In this document: positions 16,610 through 25,964 of the stretch, piece after piece
Position numbering within the stretch: position 1 is the stretch's first letter
How the letters are laid out: the number at the start of each line of letters is the position of its first letter
Source: Geobacteraceae bacterium
GTDB taxonomy: Bacteria; Desulfobacterota; Desulfuromonadia; Geobacterales; Pseudopelobacteraceae
NCBI GenBank assembly: GCA_016720395.1
Contig: JADKKR010000005.1
Location: forward strand, 186,001-250,000
Length of the DNA: 64,000 nucleotides
Direction: 5' to 3'
Position numbers and translations under genes: made by a program
The notes under the pieces: model-generated
What the model saw: the letters and a program-made list of their open reading frames with translations, nothing else
Databases searched by the model: none
What the model was told of the DNA's origin: nothing

Positions 16610-17929
16610 ATGAAACACAACCTGAAGGTCATCGAGAATTCCAGAACAGGTCAATTCGCTCCCTGGCCGGTTTTCTCGCAGGATGAGATCGATGCGGTGG
16701 CGGCAGTGTTGCGTTCCGGCAAAGTAAATTACTGGACCGGAGAGGAAGTCCGGTTCTTTGAAAAGGAGTTTGCCACCTTCACTGGCTGTGAACATGCCAT
16801 TGCCCTTGCCAACGGGACGGTCGCACTGGAATTAGCTCTCTATGCACTGAACATCGGTCAGGGGGACGAAGTGATTGTTCCCTGTCGCACCTATATCGCG
16901 TCCGCCAGCAGCGTTTTTGCACGCGGTGCGACGCCGGTGATGGCCGATGTGGACCCGGTCAGCCAGAACATTACCGCGGCCGCCATCGAGCGTGTTCTGA
17001 CGAGCAGAACCAGGGCCGTGATCGTGGTACATCTGGCTGGCTGGCCCTGCGATATGGACCCGATCCTGGAACTGTCACAGCGAAAGGGCCTGAAGGTCAT
17101 CGAAGACTGTGCACAGGCCCACGGTGCCATGTACAAGGGACGGCCGGTCGGTTCTCTCGGCGACCTGGCCGCATTCTCTTTCTGTCAGGACAAGATCATG
17201 ACGACCGGCGGCGAGGGGGGAATGCTGACCACCAGCGACAGAGCCCTCTGGGAAAGGGCCTGGGCCTATAAGGACCATGGCAAGAGTTTTGAAAAGGTAT
17301 CCAGCAAACAGCATCCTCCCGGATTTCGCTGGCTACATGACTCATTCGGCACCAACTGGCGCCTGACCGAGATGCAGGCCGCCATCGGCCGGATCCAGTT
17401 GAAAAAACTGCCGGAATGGAGGAAGCAGCGCCAGCAGCACGCGAAGACCTTGAACAGCTTCTTTTCGGGGTTCAGTGCCCTACGGGTTACACCACCGCCA
17501 CCCGAGATCGAGCATGCCTATTACAAATACTATGTTTTTGTAAGACCTGAACATCTGAAACTGGGGTGGGATCGGGACAAGGTACTGAAAGAGATCGTGG
17601 CGTTGGGGGTTCCCTGTTTCAGCGGGAGTTGCAGCGAGATCTACCTGGAGAAGGCCTTTGAAAACGAGGGGCTGCAGCCTGAAGGCCGTCTGTCGACAGC
17701 CATGGAGCTTGGAAAAACCAGCCTCATGTTCCAGGTCCACCCTACCTTGAGCAGGGCAAATATCGTGGAAATGTGCCGTGCTGTGGAAACTGTACTCACC
17801 AGGGCTACGATCGAATGCTCCCCGGAACGGGCCAATCTCAGACTCAGAACACGCCACATGGCCGTTGTCGATTCCCGTGTCAAACAGCACGACGCACGGA
17901 AATACAAGACGATGGATTGTTCACCCTGA
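16610..17929 (+). CDS. DegT/DnrJ/EryC1/StrS-family PLP aminotransferase
   Basis: 439 residues, slightly long for the family because of a roughly 35-residue basic tail. PLP-family landmarks: EDCAQAHGA (about 165) and FCQDKIMTTGGEGG with the Schiff-base Lys at 195. Such enzymes transfer an amino group to C3 or C4 of a nucleotide-linked keto sugar. With the polysaccharide locus next door, including a 4,6-dehydratase, the likely substrate is a UDP- or dTDP-4-keto sugar. It is transcribed toward that locus and followed 95 bp downstream by a chimeric gene bearing a copy of its leader. The start is fixed by the GAAAGG site in the conserved leader. Confidence 0.88.
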   Translation: MKHNLKVIENSRTGQFAPWPVFSQDEIDAVAAVLRSGKVNYWTGEEVRFFEKEFATFTGCEHAIALANGTVALELALYALNIGQGDEVIVPCRTYIASASSVFARGATPVMADVDPVSQNITAAAIERVLTSRTRAVIVVHLAGWPCDMDPILELSQRKGLKVIEDCAQAHGAMYKGRPVGSLGDLAAFSFCQDKIMTTGGEGGMLTTSDRALWERAWAYKDHGKSFEKVSSKQHPPGFRWLHDSFGTNWRLTEMQAAIGRIQLKKLPEWRKQRQQHAKTLNSFFSGFSALRVTPPPPEIEHAYYKYYVFVRPEHLKLGWDRDKVLKEIVALGVPCFSGSCSEIYLEKAFENEGLQPEGRLSTAMELGKTSLMFQVHPTLSRANIVEMCRAVETVLTRATIECSPERANLRLRTRHMAVVDSRVKQHDARKYKTMDCSP

Positions 17930-17950
17930 TACCGGTGATCACCGGTCCGT

Positions 17951-18024
17951 CTTGAATGAGCGATGTCCGGATTCTTAACTCCGGTTATCGACGATGGTTC
18001 GCTGGACCATGAAAGGGATTAGTT
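17951..18024 (+). repeat. 74-bp duplicated 5' leader, copy 2
   Basis: Second copy of the block at 16536-16609, 1,415 bp downstream, again ending exactly at an ATG. The eight differences cluster in the middle (positions about 25-50 of the block); both ends are conserved, including the ribosome site. Confidence 0.9.
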
Positions 18025-19311
18025 ATGATGCACAACCTGATGGATATCGACAATGCAAGGATCGGCCAGCAACCTCAGTTGCCGCATTTCACACTGGAAG
18101 GCGTTGACGCGTTTGCAAGGGTGCTTAAAACCGGGAACTTGAACCATATGACTGCAGAAGATTTTCTGCAGTTCAGAAATAACTATGCCGTTTTTACCGG
18201 TTGCGTACATGACGTTGCCCAATCAAAATTCAGGTGGCTGGATGGTGACGATGAGCGTGATTTCGAGACCTGGTGCCAAATCTGGGAAAGTACCACGTCA
18301 CGACGCCCTCATGACCACCCCGGTTTTCTGAGAGTAATGAAACCTGCAGGGTTTACTCCCGCAATGGTTGTCTTTGATCACCCGTCCGGGGCACGAGTCA
18401 TCTACTCTTTTTACTGGAAATCCCTCAATGACCTGCCGTTTTTCTCAGGGAGTGATGACCCGGCCATCCACATGGTTTCCCCCTACGGTTATGGAGGTCC
18501 ACTTTACGAAGGTTCGACAATTAACCGGGTGGCAGTATCGGAAGCTTTCGAGGCCCGTTTTGGCGATGAACTGCATCGCCGTGGTGCATTGTCTGAATTC
18601 GTCAGGGAGGATCTTTTTGAAGACAGATTGGTCATCCGAACCCAAGGGCAGAGAATTGAACAGCAATCGAATGTCGTGGTCAATCTTGACCGGGGGCCGG
18701 GGCAGATCTGGCGGGATTACCTGCCCAAGGTCCGGAAAAATGTCAACAGAGCTCGTCAAAATGGACTGCGGGTCGTTTTCGATCCACATGGATCGTATCT
18801 GGATCAGTTTTTGGGTGTTTATCACGACACCATGGCAAGAACAGGCGCTACGGAATCGTTTTTTTTGGGTAAGGATAAGTTTGAACTGCTCGGACAGACT
18901 CTTGGTGCAGTCGGCGGCTTGAGCTATGTGCATGTGTTCGATGGAGAGAAGATGATTTCCACTGAACTGCTCCTGCTCTCGCCAGACACGATCTACTCTT
19001 TTCTGGGCGGGACCTTGTCTTCCTGTTTCGAAAAAAGACCGAACGATCTGCTGAAACATGAGGTTATCGAATGGGGGGCTGCCCGCGGATTCAAGCATTA
19101 TGTCCTTGGCGGCGGGATCTCGGCGGGGGACGGTATCTTTACCTACAAGAGGGCCTTTGATCCTTCCGGAATCCATCCGTTTTTTGTGAGAAGGATCCAG
19201 CATTCCCCTGAAAGGTATGATCAGCTGACCTGGAAACGCATGAGATACGAACATGCAAAAAAAAATAACTGGAAGCCGCGAGAAGATTTTTTCCCCGCAT
19301 ACCTTGCCTGA
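18025..19311 (+). CDS. FemAB/GNAT-like acyltransferase with an aminotransferase-derived N-terminus
   Basis: 428 residues. The first 65 or so align without gaps to the N-terminus of the upstream aminotransferase (MMHNLMDIDNARIGQ against MKHNLKVIENSRTGQ; AVFTGCVHDVA against ATFTGCEHAIA), roughly 40 percent identity by eye. The rest is a FemA/FemB-type double-GNAT protein: YLPKVRKNVNRARQNGL in the middle and FKHYVLGGGISAGDGIF plus YKRAFDP near the end. The family transfers amino acids to peptidoglycan precursors, or acyl/aminoacyl groups in exopolysaccharide loci. The stub is too short to bind PLP. The leader and stub were probably acquired by partial tandem duplication of the aminotransferase gene. 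Substrate unknown; modification of the local polysaccharide is the best guess. Confidence 0.8.
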   Translation: MMHNLMDIDNARIGQQPQLPHFTLEGVDAFARVLKTGNLNHMTAEDFLQFRNNYAVFTGCVHDVAQSKFRWLDGDDERDFETWCQIWESTTSRRPHDHPGFLRVMKPAGFTPAMVVFDHPSGARVIYSFYWKSLNDLPFFSGSDDPAIHMVSPYGYGGPLYEGSTINRVAVSEAFEARFGDELHRRGALSEFVREDLFEDRLVIRTQGQRIEQQSNVVVNLDRGPGQIWRDYLPKVRKNVNRARQNGLRVVFDPHGSYLDQFLGVYHDTMARTGATESFFLGKDKFELLGQTLGAVGGLSYVHVFDGEKMISTELLLLSPDTIYSFLGGTLSSCFEKRPNDLLKHEVIEWGAARGFKHYVLGGGISAGDGIFTYKRAFDPSGIHPFFVRRIQHSPERYDQLTWKRMRYEHAKKNNWKPREDFFPAYLA

Positions 19312-19338
19312 CGGTAGGATATTATTGAGTTTCCCGTT

Positions 19339-20283
19339 TCATTCTGCCGATTTCATACGTCGGATCTCGGCGACAAGCGTTTCGACCATCCGACCGAGTG
19401 CCGCCAGGTCCGTGTCCTGATGGACCGGCAGGTTGAGGATCCGGCGGGAGAGGGCGTGTGACTCCGGGAATTCAGCATGGGAGATCTGCCCGATCATGGT
19501 GTGGTAGAGGGTCACCACCCCGTAGCCGGCATCGTTCATGCGCTGGTAGAGGGTATCGCGCGAAACAGCCTGGATCAGGACCGGAAAGGTCTGCGGGACC
19601 TCGCCCGGAGCCAGTTCTCTCCGCAACGGCTCCAGCAGATCTCCATGCGGCTCCAGCAGGTCGGAAAGGTGTCCGGCGTGGGCAACCCTTCTTGCGGCGA
19701 TCGCCTTCAGGTCGTATTCCCAGGGGAGGGTGATCCGCTCTCCGTCCGACGTAATCCCGTCGAGCTCAAAGCCACTCGACCGGTTCGCGATCAACAATCC
19801 TCCTTCAGGCAGCGGAAGCATCTTGTGCAGTGAAAAGATGGCCGCATCCCCAAGGCGTCCCGAGACTCCCCCCACCAGATCGGTGAACATGGCATGGGCC
19901 TCGTCCTCCAACACGAAAGCCCCGTACTCCCTGGCCAGTGCCACCGCCTCCCGGCAGCACGGATCCACATAACCGAAATAATGGATGAGCACCAGAACCT
20001 TGACATGACCGGCCTTGAATAGTTCTCTCAGGTGATCCAGGTCGATGGTAAGGCGCTCGTCCATGCGGTAGAACCTGCAGGCGAGGCCGAGTTCAGTGAC
20101 CGGGTCGAAGACACCCGATCCCTCCCGCGCCGACCAGCCGATGAACGAGGGAAGCAGCACCAGGTCGGACGAAGTGCAGTGAAGTGCCTGCAGAAAGGCG
20201 CGGAAGGCCGAACGGGCGTTTTTGTACGACACATACGGCCTTCGGCAGTGATTGTAATCCTGTGCAAGTTTGCTGATGCTCAT
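19339..20283 (-). CDS. Short DegT-type PLP aminotransferase-like protein
   Basis: 314 residues, about 50-80 shorter than typical DegT enzymes. It retains the fold landmarks VLEDEAHAMF (about 124-133) and the probable PLP Lys154 in FSLHKMLPLPEGG, so it is probably active. The N-terminal region that normally carries the GT.AL substrate loop is shortened. It is the last gene of the minus-strand polysaccharide operon, convergent with the FemAB-like gene (27-bp gap). By analogy with bacillosamine-type pathways it could aminate the 4-keto sugar made by the dehydratase encoded at the operon's start, with the neighbouring acetyltransferase finishing the sugar; this is inference. Confidence 0.78.
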   Translation of the reverse strand: MSISKLAQDYNHCRRPYVSYKNARSAFRAFLQALHCTSSDLVLLPSFIGWSAREGSGVFDPVTELGLACRFYRMDERLTIDLDHLRELFKAGHVKVLVLIHYFGYVDPCCREAVALAREYGAFVLEDEAHAMFTDLVGGVSGRLGDAAIFSLHKMLPLPEGGLLIANRSSGFELDGITSDGERITLPWEYDLKAIAARRVAHAGHLSDLLEPHGDLLEPLRRELAPGEVPQTFPVLIQAVSRDTLYQRMNDAGYGVVTLYHTMIGQISHAEFPESHALSRRILNLPVHQDTDLAALGRMVETLVAEIRRMKSAE

Positions 20284-20322
20284 GGTAGGACCCTGTAAGC
20301 TGAATTGATTGACGCGGCCGGC

Positions 20323-21117
20323 TCAGTCGGCCAGCTGTTCGAAAAGCCGGTCCAGGTCCATGCTCATTCTTCGAGATGTGACGATCCGGCGTGCCTCTCC
20401 GTGCTGCGCTTCGGGCAGATCCTGTTCGGGGATCAGGGCCAGGATCCTGCGCTGTCCGTCTATGCGCTGCAGCAGCGCCAGTGCCTGCGGATCGGACAGC
20501 AGTTCCGCCCCGGTCACCCTGAACCAGTCGCTGCCCAGGCGGCCGACGGCATACTCCCGCTGGGTGGTAACCAGTTTGAACAGGGAAAAACCATACTGTT
20601 CCTGGCTGGCACGTGCCTGAGGATACCCGGAGATCCGGCCGTTGACGGGCAGATCAGAGGCTGGGAGCGGACAGTCCCACCACTGGGTCGAATAGTCGTG
20701 CCGGAAGCCGAGCCGTTCGTACCAGGTCCGGGCGGGAAGGTTGTCCTCGAAGACATCCAGGAGCATCTCTCGATGGTGGTCCCGGCGGGCGATGCGGATG
20801 GATTCGGCCAGGATCCTCCTGGCCAGGCCCTTGCTGCGCGCCTCCGGGCGGGTGCAGATGTAATTTAGAAAGAGCGATTCCGGCAGCCAGCGCAGTTCCA
20901 CGCAGCCCACAACCAGCTCCCCGGCAACCGCCACCAGGTAGATGGTGTCGGCCAGCCCCCCGGGGGTTTCGATCTGTTGCCCGATAAAGCGCTCCATACC
21001 GGGGCAGCCGTAGATCATGGCATTCTGCAACTCGCTGCTGAAACTGCTGCGGATCAGCGAGACAATCTCCCCGGCTTCGTCCTTCCGCGCCAACCTGATT
21101 TGGATATCATGTTCCAT
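20323..21117 (-). CDS. GNAT-family N-acetyltransferase
   Basis: 264 residues from the ATG at 21117, which starts just inside the 3' end of the upstream sugar transferase gene (11-bp overlap); longer in-frame extensions only read the other gene out of frame. Residues about 1-150 are a GNAT domain: IRLARKDEAGEIVSLI at the start, LNYICTRPEARSKGLARRIL as the acetyl-CoA binding motif A, and ARTWYERLGFRHD as the last motif. The C-terminal third (about 150-264) is not recognised. Its place between the phosphoglycosyltransferase and aminotransferase genes suggests N-acetylation of an amino sugar, although this is not the usual PglD hexapeptide-repeat type. Confidence 0.78.
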   Translation of the reverse strand: MEHDIQIRLARKDEAGEIVSLIRSSFSSELQNAMIYGCPGMERFIGQQIETPGGLADTIYLVAVAGELVVGCVELRWLPESLFLNYICTRPEARSKGLARRILAESIRIARRDHHREMLLDVFEDNLPARTWYERLGFRHDYSTQWWDCPLPASDLPVNGRISGYPQARASQEQYGFSLFKLVTTQREYAVGRLGSDWFRVTGAELLSDPQALALLQRIDGQRRILALIPEQDLPEAQHGEARRIVTSRRMSMDLDRLFEQLAD

Positions 21118-21745
21118 GGCTGTCACTCCCCTGTCTCGACAGTTCCTGTCTCCCGGCCCGTTCCTCGTCCAGATTGAGCATGATACTGCGCGGGTCGGCC
21201 ACCAGTCCCTCCCGCTTGAATACCGCTGCCACAGTCCTGAATATGATACTGAGATCCAGCAGGAAGGAGCGATGCTCCACATACCAGATATCCAGGGCCA
21301 GCCGGTCGTCCCAGCCGAGGCAGTTGCGTCCGTTGATCTGAGCCCAGCCGGTGATGCCGGGCCGTATGGTGTGCCGCAGGTTTTCCCGCTCGGTGTAATA
21401 GGGCAGGTATCTCATCAGCAGCGGCCTCGGTCCCACCAGGCTCATGTCCCCCTTGAGCACGTTGATCAGCTCGGGCAGTTCGTCCAGGCTGGTGCTGCGC
21501 AGCATCCGGCCGAAGGGGGTGAGACGCTCCGCATCCAGCAGCAGGTTGCCGGCCTCATCCCGCCGGTCGGTCATGGTCCGGAACTTGAGGATGCTGAACG
21601 GCCGGCCGTGCCGCCCCGGTCGTGGCTGGCTGAAAATCACCGGCGAGCCGAGCTTGATGCGCACCAGCAGGGCCGTGGACAGCAGCAGCGGGGAGAGCAG
21701 CAGCAGCGCGGACAGTGCCGCGCAGATATCAAAGGCCCGTTTCAC
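21107..21745 (-). CDS. Undecaprenyl-phosphate phosphoglycosyltransferase (PglC/WcaJ type)
   Basis: 212 residues, GTG start, overlapping the upstream glycosyltransferase gene by 17 bp. It is a minimal monotopic phosphoglycosyltransferase: one hydrophobic re-entrant helix at about 8-28 and the signature KFRTMTD, STSLDELPELINVL with the catalytic Asp-Glu pair, MSLVGPRPLL and RPGITGWAQINGRN. The enzyme transfers a sugar-1-phosphate from a UDP-sugar to undecaprenyl phosphate at the inner membrane, starting the repeat unit. Small size without extra membrane helices groups it with PglC-like enzymes that use N-acetylated diamino sugars, which fits the dehydratase, aminotransferase and acetyltransferase genes of this operon. 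Confidence 0.9.
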   Translation of the reverse strand: MKRAFDICAALSALLLLSPLLLSTALLVRIKLGSPVIFSQPRPGRHGRPFSILKFRTMTDRRDEAGNLLLDAERLTPFGRMLRSTSLDELPELINVLKGDMSLVGPRPLLMRYLPYYTERENLRHTIRPGITGWAQINGRNCLGWDDRLALDIWYVEHRSFLLDLSIIFRTVAAVFKREGLVADPRSIMLNLDEERAGRQELSRQGSDSHGT

Positions 21746-22856
21746 CGGCCAACCCCATGGTGTTCATGATGACGGCGTTTACTTTCCTGACGTCGTATTT
21801 TTCCTCTGCGATCTCCCGCCCCCGCTTCCCCATCTTCTCGATCAGTCCCGGTTCGAGGATAAAGCGCTCCATCGCCTTGGCCAGGGCCTCTGCATCCGCC
21901 ACCGGCACCAGGAAGCCGTTGTCGCCGTCCACGACCGTCTCCCGGCAGCCCGGGGCATCGGTGGTCACCACCGGCCGTCCCATGGCCATGGCCTCCAGCA
22001 CCGAACGGGGAGTTCCCTCGCGGTAGGAGGGGAGCACATAAATCCCCGCCTGTGCCATGGCCGGCCGGATATCCTCGGTTTCGGGGAGGTATTCCACGAT
22101 CCCCTCGTCGATCCAGCCCTGGATCCTGCTCCAGGGGACCGATGCCGGGTGGTCATCGTGCGGTCCCAGCAGCCGGAATAGCGCCCGGGGATAACGCTGC
22201 TTCAGTGCCGTGGCGGCGGCGCCGAATTCCAGCACCCCCTTGTCCCTGAGCATCCTCCCGATCAGGAGGAACACCGGCGGGTCAAGGGACAGCGGTGCCA
22301 GACGGTAGTGGTCCAGGTTGACCCCGGAACCATTGATCAGCACGGTCCGTTCCGCCGGCACCAGGCCCCAGCCGGTAAACAGGGCCATATCGTCCGGGTT
22401 CTGGAAGAATACCTTCCGGTTCACCGCCAGCCCCAGGCGGTAAAGGCCGCGCATGACGATACTCACCAGGCGCTGCTTGAGCTGCTTCGAGGCGAAGGCA
22501 TAGCCAAGGCCGGTGATCATGGAGAATATACGCGGCACTCCGGCCAGGCGGGCGGCCAGGGAGCCGAAGATGACCGGCTTGGCGGTATAGCTGAAGACCA
22601 CATCCGGGCGTTCCCGGCGGAAGAAGCGGACCATCTCCCGCAGATAACCCAGGTCGCTGAGCGGGTTGGTACCGGTCCGGTCAAGGTGGATGGGCTGATA
22701 GCGAACCCCCAGGGATCTGACGCGGCTGACGAAGCGCTCTTCCTCACCGGGGGCACAGGCGATGACCTCGTGTCCGGCCGCGACCAGCCCGGCAAGCAGT
22801 TCGCTGCGCAGATGTACCAGCGACTTGGTAAAGCTGGCCAGGACTACTATCTTCAA
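21729..22856 (-). CDS. Glycosyltransferase family 4 (PglA-like)
   Basis: 375 residues with two Rossmann-like halves. N-terminal half has FTKSLVHLRSELLAGL and the GHEVIACAPG strand; the C-terminal half has LIGRMLRDKGVLEFGAA and YVLPSYREGTPRSVLEAMAMGRPVV with the EGTP and E of the donor site, followed by DNGFLVPVADAEAL. Such enzymes add the second sugar to lipid-linked precursors at the cytoplasmic face. Lying directly before the PglC-type gene, it most resembles enzymes that act right after that step. Specificity cannot be read from sequence. Confidence 0.87.
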   Translation of the reverse strand: MKIVVLASFTKSLVHLRSELLAGLVAAGHEVIACAPGEEERFVSRVRSLGVRYQPIHLDRTGTNPLSDLGYLREMVRFFRRERPDVVFSYTAKPVIFGSLAARLAGVPRIFSMITGLGYAFASKQLKQRLVSIVMRGLYRLGLAVNRKVFFQNPDDMALFTGWGLVPAERTVLINGSGVNLDHYRLAPLSLDPPVFLLIGRMLRDKGVLEFGAAATALKQRYPRALFRLLGPHDDHPASVPWSRIQGWIDEGIVEYLPETEDIRPAMAQAGIYVLPSYREGTPRSVLEAMAMGRPVVTTDAPGCRETVVDGDNGFLVPVADAEALAKAMERFILEPGLIEKMGKRGREIAEEKYDVRKVNAVIMNTMGLAGETGL

Positions 22857-22917
22857 ATGCTGCGCTCCTTTGCGCTGAGAAATGGTCTGCAGGACTTACC
22901 GTCCGATTGTTGTCGGG

Positions 22918-24882
22918 TTACTGTGCATCAAGCCAGGCCTGGAACATCAGCACGTCCCAGAGGTGATAGTGCCAGTTGCGGTCCCCTGACAGATGCTGCT
23001 CCCATTTCCGGCGGATCGGCTCAGGATTAAGGAAACCCTCGCTACGGAGACGACGTTCGTCAAGCAATGCCTCGGCCCATTCACGCAGCGGGCCTCGCAG
23101 CCAGGCATCGATCGGGACCCCGAACCCCCCTTTGGGGCGGTCGTACAATTCCCTGGGAAGATATCTGTCCAGGACCTGGCGCAGGATCCATTTTCCCTGA
23201 CCGTCGCGGATTTTCATGGACAGCGGCAGCCGCCAGGCGAACTCGACCACCCGGTGATCGAGAAACGGTATGCGGGTCTCCAGGCTTACCCCCATGGCGG
23301 CCCGGTCAACCTTCACCAGAATATCATCGGGGAGATAGGTCATGGTGTCAAGGTACATCATCTTCTGGGCAAAATCATCCAGAGACGGCCACTGTGCGGC
23401 ATCGGTCACGACCGTCAGCGGTTCCTCAGCCCCCCGGACAACTGCTGCCGGCTCCATCCAGTGTGAGACCAGGCGGTAGTACATCTCTTCCGGGCTCCTG
23501 GCGGAGATGATCTCGGCCAGCTTGTGGATGCTGTGTCCGGGAACCGGAACCTGGAACCGTGACGGCAGAGAAGGGGCAAGGAACCGGTAGACGGAATTCC
23601 AGCGGTCGGGCGACACCGCCAGCAGTGAGCCGCCCAGCAGTCTGCGGACACCGCCCGGCAGCAGCTCCGCTTTGCGCCAGATATCCCTTCCAAGGTAGTG
23701 CCGGGTATATCCGGCAAAGAGCTCATCACCGCCGTCGCCGGAGAGGCTTACCGTCACATGCGTGCGGGTCATCCGGGCGACCAGGAAGGTGGGGATCTGT
23801 GAGGAATCGGAGAATGGTTCGTCGTACAGCGAGGGAAGCCGCGGGATGACGGCCAGGGCATCAGCGGGGGTTACATAGAGTTCCGTATGCTCGGTGCCCA
23901 GCTGGCGCGCCACCGCCCGGGCGTGTTCGGCCTCGTTGTACCTCTGTTCCTGAAAGCCGATGGTGAAGGTCTTCACCGGTCGCGGGCTCTGGGCCTGCAT
24001 CAAGGCCACTATGGTGGACGAATCGATCCCGCCGGACAGAAAGGCACCCAGGGGGACGTCGGCCGTCATCTGCAGGTTGACCGCCTCGCGCAACACTCCG
24101 TCCAACTGTGCTACGGCATCCTTCTCGCTGCCCGGGAACGGAGCAGCCACTCCGGCCTCGGCGACCGCTCTGGCCTGCCAGTAGGGCCGGGGGATCGCCC
24201 CCGGTCCCGGTTCTCCGGTGCAGTCGATCGTCAGTACCGTGCCGGGCAGAAGCTTGAACACCCCCCGGTAGATCGAATGGGGGGCGGGTATGCAGTTATG
24301 CCGCAGATACAGGGCGATGGCATCGCGGTTTATCTCGTTGTTAAAACCGGAATACGCCCGCAGCGCCTTCAACTCGGATCCGAAGAGGAACGTCTTTCCC
24401 GACCAGCCGTAATAGAGCGGTTTTTCGCCAAGCCGGTCGCGCACCAGGTGCAGCCGGCGTTCCTTCCTGTCCAGCAGGGCAAAGGCGAACATGCCTGTGA
24501 AGCGCTTGACTGAGCCCTCCACCCCCCAGGCCTCGAATGCGGCCAGCATGACCTCGGTATCGGAATGCCCGCGCCAGGGGACAGGGGGGCTTGCGAGCCG
24601 GTCCAGTTCCCGGCGGATCTCCCGGTGGTTATAAACCTCACCATTGAACACCAGTACATAACGTCCGCCGGCAGACAGCATCGGCTGGTGCCCTGCCGGG
24701 GAAAGGTCGATGATGGCGAGGCGCCGGTGTCCCAGGGCAACACCCGTGGCCGCATCGCACCAGACCCCGCCGTCATCGGGGCCGCGATGGATGAGAGCGT
24801 CTGACATGCGCCGGACCGTCTCCTGCATGCTGTCCAATCCGGTTTGGCGCTTGAAATCAATAAAACCGGCGATGCCGCACAT
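22918..24882 (-). CDS. Asparagine synthase (glutamine-hydrolysing)-like amidotransferase
   Basis: 654 residues. MCGIAGFIDF gives the N-terminal nucleophile Cys2 of class II glutamine amidotransferases; HRGPDDGGVW and FNGEVYN follow. The synthetase half has the ATP pyrophosphatase motif FLSGGIDSSTIVAL near residue 270 and the LSGDGGDELFAGY loop. In polysaccharide loci such AsnB paralogues are thought to amidate sugars or peptides rather than make free asparagine, which suits its place between two glycosyltransferase genes. Its ATG directly follows the stop of the upstream gene, so translation is coupled. It is full length, with all key residues visible. Confidence 0.9.
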   Translation of the reverse strand: MCGIAGFIDFKRQTGLDSMQETVRRMSDALIHRGPDDGGVWCDAATGVALGHRRLAIIDLSPAGHQPMLSAGGRYVLVFNGEVYNHREIRRELDRLASPPVPWRGHSDTEVMLAAFEAWGVEGSVKRFTGMFAFALLDRKERRLHLVRDRLGEKPLYYGWSGKTFLFGSELKALRAYSGFNNEINRDAIALYLRHNCIPAPHSIYRGVFKLLPGTVLTIDCTGEPGPGAIPRPYWQARAVAEAGVAAPFPGSEKDAVAQLDGVLREAVNLQMTADVPLGAFLSGGIDSSTIVALMQAQSPRPVKTFTIGFQEQRYNEAEHARAVARQLGTEHTELYVTPADALAVIPRLPSLYDEPFSDSSQIPTFLVARMTRTHVTVSLSGDGGDELFAGYTRHYLGRDIWRKAELLPGGVRRLLGGSLLAVSPDRWNSVYRFLAPSLPSRFQVPVPGHSIHKLAEIISARSPEEMYYRLVSHWMEPAAVVRGAEEPLTVVTDAAQWPSLDDFAQKMMYLDTMTYLPDDILVKVDRAAMGVSLETRIPFLDHRVVEFAWRLPLSMKIRDGQGKWILRQVLDRYLPRELYDRPKGGFGVPIDAWLRGPLREWAEALLDERRLRSEGFLNPEPIRRKWEQHLSGDRNWHYHLWDVLMFQAWLDAQ

Positions 24883-25953
24883 TTACCGGCCTCCTTGCAA
24901 TGCACGTTGCAACATCCCGAGCAACCGCGGTCCGTTGGCCTGCAGGCTGTATTCTGCCACGACCTTCTCGCGGGCCGCCTGTCCCATGACCCGCCGTTTT
25001 TCAGGATTGTCGCGCAGCTCGGTCAGGGCCCGGGTCCAATCATCGAGGTCCTCCGCGTGAAAACCGTTGATGCCGTGTTCCACGATCTGCCTGTTCACCC
25101 CGATCGGGGCCGCAACCACCGGGAGTCCGCAGGCCATGCACTGGATCAGCTTGTAGCCGCATTTACCGCGCTCCCAGGGGGTGTCGGGCAGCGGCATGAT
25201 CCCCGTATCGAACGACTGGATAGCGGAGACCTCCGTTTCCTCGCTCCACGGCCGTATCTCCAGCGGGACGCCCGGCAGGGAGATGTCACCCGCCCCGACC
25301 AGAACCAGCCGCGCCCGGCCATTTCTGCAGACATCCGCCAATGCCGGTCCAATCTGCTTCAGGTAGCCGGTGGTGGAGGGTGAACCGATCCAGCCGATGG
25401 TGAAGACACGGTTAATGTTGGCCGGCTCTGGCCGGTAGCGGTCGATATCGACCACCGACGGAAGGGTTTCCACCCGTCTTGCGCCGGCACTGCGGGCATA
25501 CTCGGCCAGGTAGCCATTGCCGGCAATGACCAGTGCCGCCCCTTGCATGACCCGGCCGATCTTCCCACCCAGAAGAGTCCTGACCAGTTTCCGGGGGTGC
25601 TGGTCATAGCCGTGAAAAATGGCATCGTCATAGTCGACGACGGAGGGGGTGCCGCGGGCATGCAGCAGGGTCTCGACCCAGGAAGGCAGGAACGGGAAGA
25701 GTTCCTTTTCAATCCAGAGCAGATCGTACCCGGACGTGTCGATCAGCCGGGCGAATCGTCGGGCATAGGACCGGATTACGCTGAACGCGGGCCGCCCCTG
25801 TTGTGCATACAACCGCTGCAGGTAATCATCGTCCAGCAGGGGAGACACGGTTATCCGGATGCCATGGGCTTCAAGATAGGGGATATACTGGTAGAATCGC
25901 ACCCTGCTGCTGGCACCCAGTCGACCGTAACGGCTGAGAAGAAGAATATTCAT
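24883..25953 (-). CDS. Glycosyltransferase family 4
   Basis: 356 residues. The N-terminus MNILLLSRYGRLGASSR carries the Gly-rich acceptor-side loop of GT4 enzymes; the C-terminal half has TIGWIGSPSTTGYL and the GKCGYKLIQCMACGLPVVAA donor-binding stretch, with the usual HGINGFHA strand after it. It probably elongates the lipid-linked repeat unit. It is separated by only 11 bp from the polymerase gene upstream and abuts the amidotransferase gene downstream. Confidence 0.85.
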   Translation of the reverse strand: MNILLLSRYGRLGASSRVRFYQYIPYLEAHGIRITVSPLLDDDYLQRLYAQQGRPAFSVIRSYARRFARLIDTSGYDLLWIEKELFPFLPSWVETLLHARGTPSVVDYDDAIFHGYDQHPRKLVRTLLGGKIGRVMQGAALVIAGNGYLAEYARSAGARRVETLPSVVDIDRYRPEPANINRVFTIGWIGSPSTTGYLKQIGPALADVCRNGRARLVLVGAGDISLPGVPLEIRPWSEETEVSAIQSFDTGIMPLPDTPWERGKCGYKLIQCMACGLPVVAAPIGVNRQIVEHGINGFHAEDLDDWTRALTELRDNPEKRRVMGQAAREKVVAEYSLQANGPRLLGMLQRALQGGR

Positions 25954-25964
25954 AGGCTTGATGG

